DNA from: a virus
Strand: one strand, 5' to 3'
Virus record (IMG/VR): IMGVR_UViG_3300021957_007082
Coordinates: 1 to 45,959 of that record
Length of the DNA stretch: 45,959 nucleotides
A program made the position numbers and the translations under genes. The notes under the pieces are model-generated. The model was not told where the DNA came from, made no database searches, and worked only from the letters and a program-made list of their open reading frames with translations. Below are positions 1 through 11,400 of the stretch, piece by piece (the stretch's first letter is position 1; every line of letters begins with the position of its first letter).

Positions 1-109
1 TAGTGTCACTTGGTGACCCATTAGAGTGTTTCCCAATAATTGTAAAATTATCTGCCTGTGTCGTGTTTACGTATTGAGCTTGTAATGTAATTGTTACTGA
101 ATATGCCAT
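1..109 (-). CDS. N-terminal fragment of a structural protein (runs off the window)
   Basis: The ATG at 109-107 opens a frame that reads through the window edge, so only the first 36 residues (beginning MAYSVTITLQAQYVNTTQ) are visible. It follows the 1755-aa adhesin gene after a 69-base gap and has an A-rich leader with no Shine-Dalgarno motif. A TATTTATA motif lies 28 bases upstream. The visible peptide has a short beta-strand-like start followed by NFTIIGKHSNGSPSDT, which loosely resembles the N-terminus of the 1755-aa protein ([15 protein letters not shown]). I infer that it may begin another member of the same stalk/adhesin family, but 36 residues are too few to be sure. The gene is real on start context and position; its function is unknown. 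Confidence 0.6.
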   Translation of the reverse strand, partial: MAYSVTITLQAQYVNTTQADNFTIIGKHSNGSPSDT

Positions 110-136
110 TTGTTGTTTTTTTTTTATCTGTTTATT

Positions 137-143
137 ATAAATA
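137..143 (-). promoter_or_regulatory. TATTTAT motif, candidate late-promoter element
   Basis: The coding strand reads ATATTTATAATAAA here, 27 bases before the ATG at 109. The same motif occurs upstream of five other gene starts in the window. Immediately upstream is a small perfect inverted repeat, ATCGT/ACGAT (145-149 with 154-158, loop of four), which could be an operator-like site or a weak end-of-transcript hairpin for the preceding adhesin gene. The promoter role is inferred from repetition and position only. Confidence 0.35.
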
Positions 144-178
144 TATCGTTTTTACGATTTATTCGTTTTCTTATTATT

Positions 179-3100
179 TTATTCTGGTTTTATTACTTTA
201 CCACCACAATCCATCTCAGTTTCACATTCACTAAGTTCAAATGAGTTAATTGTTATATCATCATCATTATTCAGTGAGAATGTTGAACCGTTTGGACCAT
301 ACTTAAACATATAACTTATAGTTGATTTACTACAAAAACTGTATATAACTTCACTACCATCTTCATTTATTTCACCTAATTTTTCACTTAAGTTAATTTC
401 TGTCTCACCTTCTACACAGTCGTTAAGGATGTAATATAAATCGTTTGAGTTCTTAGGATTAGTACTTACTCTTACCTCAATACAATTACAACCGCTTACA
501 TCCTCATCACCAAACGTACTTTGTATTGTTGTAGTTGAAACACACCCATTTGCGTCTGTAACCACAACATAGTAATAACCTTCAGGTAAATTACTAAATG
601 TTTGTGAAGGATTTCCAGATGTGACACCTGTAATAGTTGCCACCAATGTTCCACCACCTGTCGTATATGGTGAGGTTGTGTCCTCGTATAATCTATATGT
701 TTTATTCCATGTTCCACCCGCAGATGTAACAGTAATATCACCGTTAACACCTGTGGTAAAGGATGTCATTGTTGCCGTATCATCTAAAGGTTCAATTACG
801 GTTATTTGATAAGATTGTTCACAACCGTCTTTGTCTTTAATTGTAATTGTACTTTTTCCTGCTGATAGACCCGTATACGTTTTAGGGAAAGTTGTTGTAT
901 AACTTCCCGAACCTATTTTAGAACTATATGTTGCTCCGTTACCTCCTGTTGGATTCGACACTGTTATTTCACCGTCACTACCACCATGACAACTTACACT
1001 ACTTGTTGTAAATGTCGCGTTTGGGGCGGTCTTATTTAGTTGTGCACTTCCTGATCGAACACAGTTAGCACTATCTTTGACTCTAATCAAATAGATAGCG
1101 GAACTTAAAGTGGAAAAAGTATTACTCGCTTGGTAACTAAATCCATTATTTAAAGAATATGTGTATGATCCACTACCCCCACTTGCATTAATTACTATTT
1201 CACCATCATTATCTCCACTACATGAAGGGTGTGTTAATGTGGTAGTAAAACTAACCTGTGTTGGTACCGTTATTGTTTTTGTGTATGTTCTTGTACATCC
1301 ATCACCGTCTCTAACAGTGATAGTATGTGAACCACCACTTAAATTACTGTATGTTTTAGGGAATGTTGTAGAATAACTTCCCGAACCTATTTTAGAACTA
1401 TATGTTCCACCGTTTCCACCAATTGGGTTAGACACTGTTATTGAACCTGTACCACCATAACACGTAGGATTTGATGACGATACAGTTGCTGTGACATCAC
1501 TTTTTTGAAGAATTACAGTAACTTGATCAGAACAACCATTTTGATCTACCGCATAAAATGCATATCCACCTGTGGTTAAACCTGTGAATGTGAGATCTGT
1601 TGTTAATGTCCCATTCATTCTATATGTTAATGATCCTGTACCACCACTCGCTTGGAATGTTATTGAACCATCATTCGAGTTACGACACGATGGGTGAGTA
1701 ACACTTTTTGTAGTTACATTAACCACCGGTGGTTGTGTAATAACATATGTATAACCTTTAGTACATCCATCACCATCTTTTATTGTTACGGTATGTGAAC
1801 CTACACTTACGTCTGTGAATTCGTATTCGGGTGGTAATCCCGAATTAAAGTTTACGTAACTTTGACTATCTAATTTAACCTGATATATTCCTCCGTTTCC
1901 ACCTGTTGGACTCGATACTGTTATTGTACCTGTACCACCATTACACGATACATGTTCAAGTACTGCAGTAAATGAAGGGTCGGTTTTTGTTAATGTAACA
2001 CTCTTACTCGTAATACAGTTATTACTATCTTTAACATATGCCGTTCTTGTTCCTATACCAAGTCCTGTGAACGTACCTGACGTAAAATAATTAATACCGT
2101 TTATTGAGTATAATTTAGTTCCTGTACCACCAGTAGATGTGATTACAATTTCACCATCACTATTTCCACGACACGTCGGATGTGTTACCGATGTGGTTAT
2201 TACTAAGTTTTGTGGATTATTTAATACAATTTGATACTCTGTTTCACACTGATTATTGTCTCTAACATATATGTAATATGGTGTTGCTCCTGATTTACCC
2301 GTAAATGTAACTGCTTGAGTAAAATTAGTCCAATTACCACTTGCAAATTTGTATTGGTAAGTTCCTCCATTTCCACCCGTAATTGCAGATAACGTAATAT
2401 CACCATCACTACCGTTATGACAGTTAGGTGCATTAGAATAAATTGATGCCGTTACTTGACTTCTATTTAATGTGGTAGATTTATTCACCACACAACCATT
2501 ACTATCTTTAACGTATAACGTATAATTTCCATTTGAAAGGTTTGAAAACGTATTGGATGCTTGATAATTAGTACCGTCTTTACTATAAGTATAAGAACCA
2601 GTCCCACCACTACCTGTAACAACAATTTCACCGTCACTATCAAATCTACATGTTGGTATTGTGTTTGAAACAGATATACCCATCACTGCGTTTTGTGTTA
2701 TGGTTTGTGTGTATGTTTTTACACATCCTTCACCATCTTTAATGTATATGGTATATGTGCCAGGTACTAATGATGTATATTCTTCAATAGTGTTATTTGG
2801 TAGGTCTATATAGGTACCTAATTTATTAATTTTTACCTGATATGTTCCACCGTTTCCACCCGATGGATTTGCCACCGATATAGTACCATCACCAGCCCCA
2901 TTACATGTGACATTTGTAAATGACCACGTTAATGTAGGTGCTGATTTTGATAATGTTAAACTACTTGATCCTGTTGTTGTACATAAATTACTATCTCTAA
3001 CGTCTAATGTGTAATTTCCAGTTGTTAAACCTGTGAAGGTTCCCGAAGGACCCCACTGAAAACCATCTTTAGTGTATTCATACGTACCACTACCTCCCGT

Positions 3101-5446
3101 TGCCGTTATAACTATCTCACCATCCGAACCGTCCCAACATATTGGGTCAGTATGTGTTGATGTAAACGATACTTGAGTTGGTTCTGTTATTGTTACTGAG
3201 AATTCTCTTTCACAGAAACTCCCATCCTGTATTGTTATCGTGTATGTACCCCCAGACAAATTACTTATTGTACGAGTAGTCCCATCATCATCTTCAAATT
3301 CTCCATCATCAAATTTTATCTTATACGGACCACCATTACCACCACCAATTTGAGTTATTCTAATTTCACCCGAACTGAGTCCATTACATAATGTATTTGT
3401 TTTGGATAGTGATAAAGTTATTGCCGACTTAATTAGTACTACCGTTCTTGAACTTGTACACCCATTTTCGTCAGTTGCAACTAAATTGTAATTACCTTCC
3501 CCCAAATTTGTTTGGGAAAGATCTGTAATTGCCACACCATTTAACGTATATGTTTTGGTTCCTGTTCCCCCACCAACGGTGAAAGTAATTGTACCATCAG
3601 AATCACCATCACATGTTGGATCTGTATGAGTATCGGATATGGATATTGCTGATGGTTTTGTAATTGTTTTACTTATAGTACCTATTTCATCATTACTATC
3701 TTTTATGTAAATTGTGTATGTCCCTGAATCGAGATTTGAAAATGTCGTTGATGTTTGGTAATTAGTACCGTTAATTGAATATGTATATGGTGAATCACCT
3801 CCCGTAGTTGAGGTAACCTCAATACTACCATTCCTTAAGTTGTTACATGTAATATTGGTCACATTCGCAGTTCCCGAAACGGTTACATTAGTAATTGTAA
3901 TTGTGATAATTTTCTCAACAAATAAACCTCCTTGGTCTGTCGATCTAACCCTTATTGAATATGAATTTTTTGTTTCATAATCATAAATTTCATCACTTTT
4001 TAGTGATGCCCCACTTATTGAGAATGAACTGTTATTTGTGGATCCCGCACCATTAACTAATGTATATGTGAACGTATTATTTGCATCAGGATCTGTCGTT
4101 GATAGAGTACCTATTGTCGTTCCTGTAGCAACATTCTCATCAATTGATGAGTTACTTAACCCGATTAAAGTAGGTGTTTCATTTACATCTAAAACAGTAA
4201 TCGTAAAAGTATCCGTATATGTATTATTTCCACTATCCGTGACAGTGACTTCAATTCCATATGAATTTTTAACTTCGTAATTGAATACAATATCGTTTTT
4301 AAGAACACCACTACTTGACAATGCAAACGACGCGTTGTCGTTACCACTACCCGTAAGTGAGTAAGTAAATGTTTCACCACTGTCAACATCTAAACCAGAA
4401 AAGACACCAATTGTTGTCCCTGTTGCTGTGTTTTCTTTTTGTTCGTCATTACTTAATGTTAATCCGTATGGTGTTTCATTTAAGTCGATAATGTCAACCT
4501 CAATTTCTCTTGTATTATATAAACCACCATCATCAGTTGCTTTAACATATAATGTGTATAAACTTTTTACCTCGTGATTAAAAACTTGTGCATTAGATAA
4601 AACCTCATTAGTTAACGTAAATGAATTATTGTCGGGGTAATTCGCACTATCTGTAAATTCCCACGTAATGGTTCCACCCTCGGTATCGTCAGCAACTAAA
4701 CTACCAATAGTAGTTCCTGTTACAGTATTCTCTGTTTGACTAAAATTTGGTAATCTAATCCTTGGTGATGTATTTGTTGTTACGTCTACATCAAAGTCAC
4801 AATTAATTGTTGGTGACGGAGATGGACTCGGTGTAGGGGTTGGTAATGCCGTCGGTCTCGGAGTTGCACTAAACGTCGGTGAAGGACTTGGGCTCGGTGA
4901 TGGACTCGGTGACGGAGACGGACTTGGGCTCGGTGATGGGGATGGACTTGGGCTTGGTGTAGGTGATGGACTCGGTGTGGGAGTTGGAGTTGCAATATCA
5001 ATGTCAACATCGAAATCACAATTTGGTGTTGGAGTTGGTGACGGACTTGGGCTCGGTGACGGAGACGGACTCGGTGACGGAGACGGTGTAGGTGTAGGGT
5101 TAGGGGTTGAACTTGGGCTCGGTGATGGACTCGGACTTGGTGATGGGGATGGTGTAGGACTTGGACTTGCGGTTGGTGTAGGAGTTGAAGTTGGTAGAGC
5201 GGTTGGGAGTAATAGAGTATCCTCAATTAAACACGAGTCGTTATATAGTAATACCGAAACTACGTTATCTGGTAATTCTACCTGTACACCAGGTGAGTTA
5301 ACTAAATCGTTATATGTAACACCAGTTGCAGGTAATGAAGTACTAACTCTTGTGGCAATATTTGACGGACCTATTTGGTCATAATATATCGTATAGAGAC
5401 TATGTGATGTCCCCGAATTAATTAATATGTTGAATATTCTTGCCAT
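179..5446 (-). CDS. Giant tail adhesin: Ser/Pro stalk, 3 cadherin-like and about 14 SprB-type repeats
   Basis: This 1755-aa protein is a modular surface adhesin, probably a tail or baseplate fibre. Residues 1-80 are a small N-terminal domain that probably docks to the virion. Residues about 80-220 are almost pure SP/TP dipeptides with two NCDFDVD motifs. Residues about 225-525 hold three cadherin-like repeats ([20 protein letters not shown] and [10 protein letters not shown] starts; DLNETP, DVNETP linkers; acidic DD/DPD calcium-type positions). Residues about 530-1640 hold about 14 repeats of the SprB type (C-x-G-x-S-D-G-E-I ... GGTG-Y ... G-Y-T-V-DSNGC). The last 110 residues form a Cys-containing C-terminal cap. 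SprB repeats are known from Flavobacterium gliding adhesins, so the match suggests binding to, or mimicry of, a Bacteroidota surface. There is no signal peptide or membrane segment, as expected for a virion protein. It lies just after the other stalk protein and shares stalk DNA with it. Confidence 0.85.
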   Translation of the reverse strand: MARIFNILINSGTSHSLYTIYYDQIGPSNIATRVSTSLPATGVTYNDLVNSPGVQVELPDNVVSVLLYNDSCLIEDTLLLPTALPTSTPTPTASPSPTPSPSPSPSPSPSPSSTPNPTPTPSPSPSPSPSPSPSPSPTPTPNCDFDVDIDIATPTPTPSPSPTPSPSPSPSPSPSPSPSPSPSPSPSPSPTFSATPRPTALPTPTPSPSPSPTINCDFDVDVTTNTSPRIRLPNFSQTENTVTGTTIGSLVADDTEGGTITWEFTDSANYPDNNSFTLTNEVLSNAQVFNHEVKSLYTLYVKATDDGGLYNTREIEVDIIDLNETPYGLTLSNDEQKENTATGTTIGVFSGLDVDSGETFTYSLTGSGNDNASFALSSSGVLKNDIVFNYEVKNSYGIEVTVTDSGNNTYTDTFTITVLDVNETPTLIGLSNSSIDENVATGTTIGTLSTTDPDANNTFTYTLVNGAGSTNNSSFSISGASLKSDEIYDYETKNSYSIRVRSTDQGGLFVEKIITITITNVTVSGTANVTNITCNNLRNGSIEVTSTTGGDSPYTYSINGTNYQTSTTFSNLDSGTYTIYIKDSNDEIGTISKTITKPSAISISDTHTDPTCDGDSDGTITFTVGGGTGTKTYTLNGVAITDLSQTNLGEGNYNLVATDENGCTSSRTVVLIKSAITLSLSKTNTLCNGLSSGEIRITQIGGGNGGPYKIKFDDGEFEDDDGTTRTISNLSGGTYTITIQDGSFCEREFSVTITEPTQVSFTSTHTDPICWDGSDGEIVITATGGSGTYEYTKDGFQWGPSGTFTGLTTGNYTLDVRDSNLCTTTGSSSLTLSKSAPTLTWSFTNVTCNGAGDGTISVANPSGGNGGTYQVKINKLGTYIDLPNNTIEEYTSLVPGTYTIYIKDGEGCVKTYTQTITQNAVMGISVSNTIPTCRFDSDGEIVVTGSGGTGSYTYSKDGTNYQASNTFSNLSNGNYTLYVKDSNGCVVNKSTTLNRSQVTASIYSNAPNCHNGSDGDITLSAITGGNGGTYQYKFASGNWTNFTQAVTFTGKSGATPYYIYVRDNNQCETEYQIVLNNPQNLVITTSVTHPTCRGNSDGEIVITSTGGTGTKLYSINGINYFTSGTFTGLGIGTRTAYVKDSNNCITSKSVTLTKTDPSFTAVLEHVSCNGGTGTITVSSPTGGNGGIYQVKLDSQSYVNFNSGLPPEYEFTDVSVGSHTVTIKDGDGCTKGYTYVITQPPVVNVTTKSVTHPSCRNSNDGSITFQASGGTGSLTYRMNGTLTTDLTFTGLTTGGYAFYAVDQNGCSDQVTVILQKSDVTATVSSSNPTCYGGTGSITVSNPIGGNGGTYSSKIGSGSYSTTFPKTYSNLSGGSHTITVRDGDGCTRTYTKTITVPTQVSFTTTLTHPSCSGDNDGEIVINASGGSGSYTYSLNNGFSYQASNTFSTLSSAIYLIRVKDSANCVRSGSAQLNKTAPNATFTTSSVSCHGGSDGEITVSNPTGGNGATYSSKIGSGSYTTTFPKTYTGLSAGKSTITIKDKDGCEQSYQITVIEPLDDTATMTSFTTGVNGDITVTSAGGTWNKTYRLYEDTTSPYTTGGGTLVATITGVTSGNPSQTFSNLPEGYYYVVVTDANGCVSTTTIQSTFGDEDVSGCNCIEVRVSTNPKNSNDLYYILNDCVEGETEINLSEKLGEINEDGSEVIYSFCSKSTISYMFKYGPNGSTFSLNNDDDITINSFELSECETEMDCGGKVIKPE
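560..3860 (-). repeat. Alternating A/B SprB-type repeat array within the 1755-aa adhesin gene
   Basis: About fourteen repeats of roughly 75-90 residues each start with a Cys and an S/N-D-G motif and end near D-x-x-x-C. From the second repeat onward two classes alternate without exception. Class A has a TGGTGTYxYSxNG core. Class B has an [10 protein letters not shown]-x-x-K core. The last two B repeats are nearly identical (both contain [10 protein letters not shown] and TTFPKTY), pointing to a recent duplication of an A-B pair. The final repeat lacks its first Cys. Confidence 0.8.
4795..5215 (-). repeat. Low-complexity Ser-Pro/Thr-Pro stalk coding region (short array)
   Basis: On the coding strand this is a hexamer-like degenerate repeat encoding SP and TP dipeptides, interrupted by two NCDFDVD motifs near 4987-5020 and 4780-4805. 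The peptide [14 protein letters not shown] encoded here also occurs in the neighbouring 2719-aa protein, with near-identical DNA (compare 4841-4885 with 7161-7205). Such arrays are prone to slippage and recombination. Confidence 0.85.
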
Positions 5447-5465
5447 TATTAAAATATATACTTTT

Positions 5466-5476
5466 TATATCGTTTT
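5466..5476 (-). promoter_or_regulatory. AAAACGATATA element upstream of the 1755-aa adhesin
   Basis: The coding strand carries AAAACGATATA 20 bases before the ATG at 5446, followed by TATATATTTTAATA, a degenerate form of the TATTTAT motif. The identical 11-mer is found at 142-152, upstream of the gene that starts at 109. Shared leader sequence before two adhesin-type genes suggests a common promoter or a duplicated gene block. No function can be assigned from sequence alone. Confidence 0.3.
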
Positions 5477-5491
5477 ATGTACTCATTATTT

Positions 5492-8400
5492 TTAACAACC
5501 CGTAATGTTGTAACCTAAATTATTCATCGCACTTACAATTAAATCCAAATAATATTGTGGTGTACTTCCTGCAACCGTATCTTGAACACAACTAACTTCA
5601 GATTTATCACTTAATCCTGCAGTTCCATTGTAATAACCTGTTCCGTTAAACAACGCATCCATAAACGCTTGGTACTGTGGGTATGATTCATTTCCACTAC
5701 CATTTAAGGTATCCACTTGGAATATTATTCCTCTATGTGATGTTGGTGTGGTAGCGTTATCTAAATTAGTTCTTAAAAGTGCTATATCATTATTACCTGC
5801 TGTACTACCATTTGTCCAACCACTAACCGTTGGTGATTCTGCCTCATACGCACCATTACTTTCATCTGCGAATGCTAAATTCACCACATTATATGTTGGG
5901 TTGGATGGTTGAGTGGAAATCCAATTGATTGCTCTTTCATCATTTTTATTCGTTATTGTGACTCTTGAATTATATAAGTTAACATCATTATTGTAGAATG
6001 GTAATAAACAATTCTGTAAAAGACTATTCCTCATTGTTGTCAATGGACTTAAGGTTGAATTCATCGAACCTGAACTATCAAAGAATATGTTTATCTCTGT
6101 TTCAGTATTAACTACAATTGTTGGGGTTGGAGTTGGTGTGGGAGTTGTAGTTGGTTGTGGTTCAACTTCGTTCGCCGATCCATCAAAACTACAATCACAC
6201 AGAATATGTACATTAATTAATTTATTTAATACACTATTCCATTCTGTTACAATGACAATCGGATCATTATCCGAATCAATATATCTAATACCTGTATCAA
6301 ATAGTTTATTAGTTGATGTAGGTGTTAAAGTTCCATCTTTATGGTCAAAACTATTAACTTGAACACCAACAGGTGATACATATTCTCCAATACAACTTAT
6401 ATCATTACTATCTGTATATGATTTCACGTAAACCACACAATTATTATTATCGTACCACCACTCTTTACCTGTCTTAGAAACTCCTTGTGTTTCCGTACAG
6501 TAACCACCAAGGTCATTTATTGTTGGACCACTTTTCGATATATCAGTTATGACATATAAATTTTCAGGTATTTCCGTAGTACATTCTGTTGGACAATCTA
6601 TTGGATAGTCACCAGTAGTAATATCCACATCGAAATCACAATTAATTGTTGGTGTTGGAGATGGGGATGGACTCGGACTTGGTGAAGGACTTGGGCTCGG
6701 GCTTGGTGACGGAGACGGACTCGGGCTTGGTGTAGGTGTAGGACTCGCACTTGGTCTTGGAGTCGCACTAAACGTCGGAGACGGAGATGGACTCGGTGAT
6801 GGTGTAGGACTCGCACTTGGTTCTGGTGTCGAACTTGGACTTGGTGTTGGGGTTGGTGTAGCGATATCTATATCCACATCGAAATCACAGTTCGGAGTTG
6901 CCGATGGACTCGGTGATGGAGAAGGACTTGGTGTAGGACTCGCAGTTGGTTGTGGTGTTGGTACTGGTGTTGCACTTGGGCTTGGTGATGGACTTGGTGA
7001 TGGTGTAGGACTCGCACTTGGAGGTGGAGTTAAACTTGGGCTTGGTGTAGGTGTAGGGGTCGCAATGTCTATATCAACGTCAAAGTCACAATTCGGAGTT
7101 GCCGATGGACTCGGTGACGGACTTGGTGATGGTGATGGACTTGGGCTTGGTGTTGGGGTTGGTAATGCCGTCGGTCTTGGAGTCGCACTAAATGTCGGAG
7201 ACGGAGATGGACTCGGTGATGGAGTTGGACTTGCACTTGGTTCTGGTGTCGAACTTGGACTTGGTGTTGGAGTTGGAGTTGCAATATCAATATCAACGTC
7301 AAAGTCACAATTTGGTGTTGCTGATGGACTTGGGCTCGGACTTGGTGATGGTGTAGGACTTGCCGTCACACTTGGTGAAGGGGATGGGGAAGGAGTCGGT
7401 GATGATGTAGGTTGTGGTGTTGAACTTGGACTCGGTGTAGGAGTTGGTGTTGCAATATCTATATCCACATCAAAGTCACAGTTTGGTGTTGGGGATGGTG
7501 ATGGTGTAGGACTCGCACTTGGAGGTGGAGTTAAACTCGGACTTGGTGATGGTGTAGGACTTGCCGTCACACTTGGTGATGGACTTGGGCTCGGTGAAGG
7601 GGATGGAGTTGGACTCGCACTTGGTTCTGGTGTAGGGGTTGCAATATTAACATCAACATCGAAATCACAATTAATTGTTGGTGTAGGAGATGGGGATGGA
7701 CTCGGTGAAGGAGTTGGAAATTGTGTAGCATCAGGTGTTGCCGGTGGTGTCGCTGTTGGGTCAGGTGTCGGTGCTGGTGTTGCCGAAGGTGATGGGGTTG
7801 GAGTTGGTGTTGCAATATCAATGTCAACATCGAAATCACAGTTTGGTGTGGGTGTAGGACTCGCTGTTGTACTCGGTGATGGTGACGGAGATGGGGATGG
7901 ACTCGGTGATGGTGTAGGTGTAGGGTCAGGTGTTGCCGACAAACTTGGTGACGGAGATGGGCTTGGTGTAGGACTCGCACTTGGTTCTGGTGTAGGAGTC
8001 GCAATATTAATATCAATGTCGAAATCACAGTTCGGAGTTGCCGATGGACTTGGACTTGGAGTAGGAGTCGAACTTGGACTTGGCGATGGTGATGGGTTAG
8101 GAGTTGCCGATAAACTTGGTGAAGGACTTGGGCTCGGTGTAGGACTCGCACTTGGTTCTGGTGTAGGAGTCGCAATATTAATATCAATGTCGAAATCACA
8201 ATTTGCAGTTGGTGATGGACTCGGTGATGGACTCGGTGATGGAGACGGACTTGGAGTAGGAGTCGGTGTTGCAATATCTATATCCACATCGAAATCACAA
8301 TTCGCGGTTACTGATGGGGTTGGACTTGGGCTCGGTGAAGGGGATGGAGTTGGACTCGCACTTGGTTCTGGTGTAGGAGTCGCAATATTAATATCAATGT

Positions 8401-11400
8401 CGAAATCACAATTTGCAGTTACTGATGGTGTTGGACTTGGTGATGGTGTAGGAGTTGGTGTTGCAATATCTATATCCACATCGAAATCACAGTTCGCGGT
8501 TACCGATGGTGTTGGAGTTGGTGACGGAGATGGGCTTGGTGTAGGACTCGCACTTGGTTCTGGTGTAGGAGTCGCAATATTAACATCAACGTCAAAGTCA
8601 CAATTTGCAGTTGGTGATGGACTCGGTGATGGTGTAGGACTTGCCGTCACACTTGGTGATGGACTTGGGCTCGGTTCAGGGGTACTACTCGGTGCTGGTG
8701 TTGCACTCGGATTAGGAGTTACAGTTGGGTTAGGAGTACTACTTGGTTCTGGTGTTGAACTTGGTAATGGTGTTGAACTTAGTGATGGTGTAGGTGTTGG
8801 TTCAGGGGTACTGCTTGGTGCTGGTGTTGCACTCGGATTAGGGGTACTGCTTGGTTGTGGTGTTGAACTCGGATTAGGGGTACTGCTTGGTGCTGGTGAT
8901 GCAGTTGGGTTAGGTGTACTACTTGGTTCTGGTGTTGAACTCGGTAGTGGAGTTGCAGTTTGTTGTGGTGTTTCGGTTGGGAGTAATGTAGGGTTGGGGG
9001 TACTGCTTGGTGCTGGTGATACAGTTGGAAGTGGTGTTGGGTTAGGTGTCACAGTTGGGACTGGTGTTGGTAACAAAAGACAGTCAATGTCGTATATTGG
9101 TCGATTTAAGTCCTCAATAGATGGTATTACCGCACAATCCAATTGGTCTTGGAAGTATTGTTGTGCACTTAATGATAAGTCTTCAAATGTGTTCTGTGGG
9201 TAATGAATTAAAATACAATCTTCATCATCTCCATTATATAATATGACTTGTGGGTATTGTACGTTAGAATCTTGTGTAACTGTTAAATGATAAAACAATT
9301 CACGTTCACAATAATCCAAATCTAAACTTGTAATCTCAATAGGAAACCCTAATTCATTTATAAGGTAGTCACCCTTTATAAAGTAATCCTTATCGTAAGT
9401 ACAACATGGGTCAACACCTTGTTCTAATGGTCTTACAAATAAATCTTCGGGATACTTTTCAGTGAATTCCCATTGACCACTTACTTTAGTTAATACTCTT
9501 ACCTTTGTGTTCGGTAAAATTTTAAAACGTTCATTAATGACGTTCATTTTAATTGTACCTAAACAATCAATATTATCTACGGTAACCTCCGCGTAGTTCT
9601 GACCGAAGGAAAATCCGTTTAATACAGAGTCTCTAAAATCTTCGGAACTAAATGGACATGTCAGGTATTCACCCGAAAGTAATCTATCACCATCTCTAAC
9701 ATCTTGTGCCTTTGTTTGTATGATATCACCATTGTTGATCAACGTCTGTATATCCTGCCACTTGGTTGATGATGTTATATTTACTGAATTATTTGTTATT
9801 TCTAAAACATAACTATCTTGTTTTATTCCGTAATCAAACGTTGGACGATATTGTACTTTAGGTTGTATAGTATACCCTATGTAGTTGTCACAATATGTTA
9901 AACCACTCTGTACCTCTATTGGAAGGTCACCATTATCAGGATTTTCACCAGGTAAATAAGATTCTACCGAATATTCAATGTAATGACTTTTTGGTTCTGT
10001 TATATCTTCATTAATCGGATCCCACTCTAATTTTTGTTGTAGACCTTCTATTCTTACTTTTTGATCACAATTCGCAGCATCTGTAATTGATATATCAATA
10101 ATATCGTGTTCTCTAACGTCATTTACAACAAACGTACAACCCGATACATGATTAACAGTATATGATGGTGGTTCTGAAATACCCTCATTATAATCACCAA
10201 GACAATTAATGAATATATTGACGGGCCAATCCGTATTATATGGTGGACATTCTGTACATGGGTCTCCATCGTCAACAGTATCCTCATTTCCGAATGTTAT
10301 ACCAGAAACCTCAAAATAAACATCTGAAACCAACACACACTCATCAGGGTCTTCAGGTAGTGTGTACATTGTACCATCACCATAAACCTTAACTTTAGGA
10401 TCACACTTAGTGGTACCTGTTAAGTAAACCGAATCGAAATAAAAATCAAACGTACTCGGATCTAAACAATCAAAATCAACAGGTGTATATGTCACATAAG
10501 GTGATCCCGTTGCACTATATAATTGTAAGTTATAAACGTAGGGTACAATTGCAATTTTTTGAATACCATCCGTATCTGTAAAAATCCTATAATCTAACAG
10601 AGGTGCAAATTCGTAGTCATACGTTTCGGTCGATTTTGAAACACCATTAACATCATTAGTTGTATCACTAAGTTCGTTTGTGAATGATGTAGATATTGAT
10701 GTGTTACCACTTACTTTAAATTCTTCCCACCCCGCATGATTGTTTATTATACCACCAATACCATCGTATTTAGTTCTTTTGTAATATGTCTTATTGATTT
10801 GATTATCAATGATGTCTTTTATTTCATCAATCCAAAGACATTCTAAAATTTCTAATTGAGGTTCTAAATAACATTTGAAATCACATAATAGGGGTAAGTG
10901 TACCGTTTTATCAAATTTAGTACCACCACTCGTTATGGATTCTTGAGATAACGTCGTTATTCCTGAAAATTCAAGAAACTCAACTGTTTGTGCACAATTA
11001 TTATTATCAAAGTAGACATTTTCAATGTCAGTACATTCTGATGTTATTTCATATGGATCAAATAAACCCGCATGATTGTGGTTAGTAATAATTTGGTCAC
11101 ATGTTGACCCCGAAACTGTTTGTGTTTCACCACTAATAACAATATCAGTATCTCCAGTAAATGTTAAACCGTTAAAATCTATGTGAAGTGTATATGTTAC
11201 ACCACTAACAACCGTTAGTCCTCTAAAATTATCATGGTCACCTAAAATTGTCTCTAAATCTTCCTCAATTACATCTTCAAAATCAGGAAATAGGTTTTGT
11301 GTGAATTCGTTAGGTAAACATGGTTTTTCATATTCAAATTTAGATCTACCAATTCTACCGTTTTCAATAATATTACCACCAGTCCACAGTGTTGTGGCCG

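Noticed and set aside
4977-5384. A 135-codon plus-strand open frame with Gly/Leu/Asp repeats
   Set aside because: It is antisense to the short stalk of the 1755-aa adhesin and arises from the same codon bias.
7567-8274. A second minus-strand frame rich in His, Gln, Arg and Leu across the stalk region
   Set aside because: It is the alternative frame of the SP/TP repeat; low-complexity repeats leave more than one frame open, and it has no independent start context.
7065-9203. A 712-codon open frame on the plus strand, rich in Gly, Asp, Leu and Val with recurring SKSQF
   Set aside because: It is the exact antisense of the Ser/Pro stalk. The stalk codons and their NCDFDVDI punctuation happen to lack antisense stops, and the predicted protein has no sensible composition, start context or homologous pattern.
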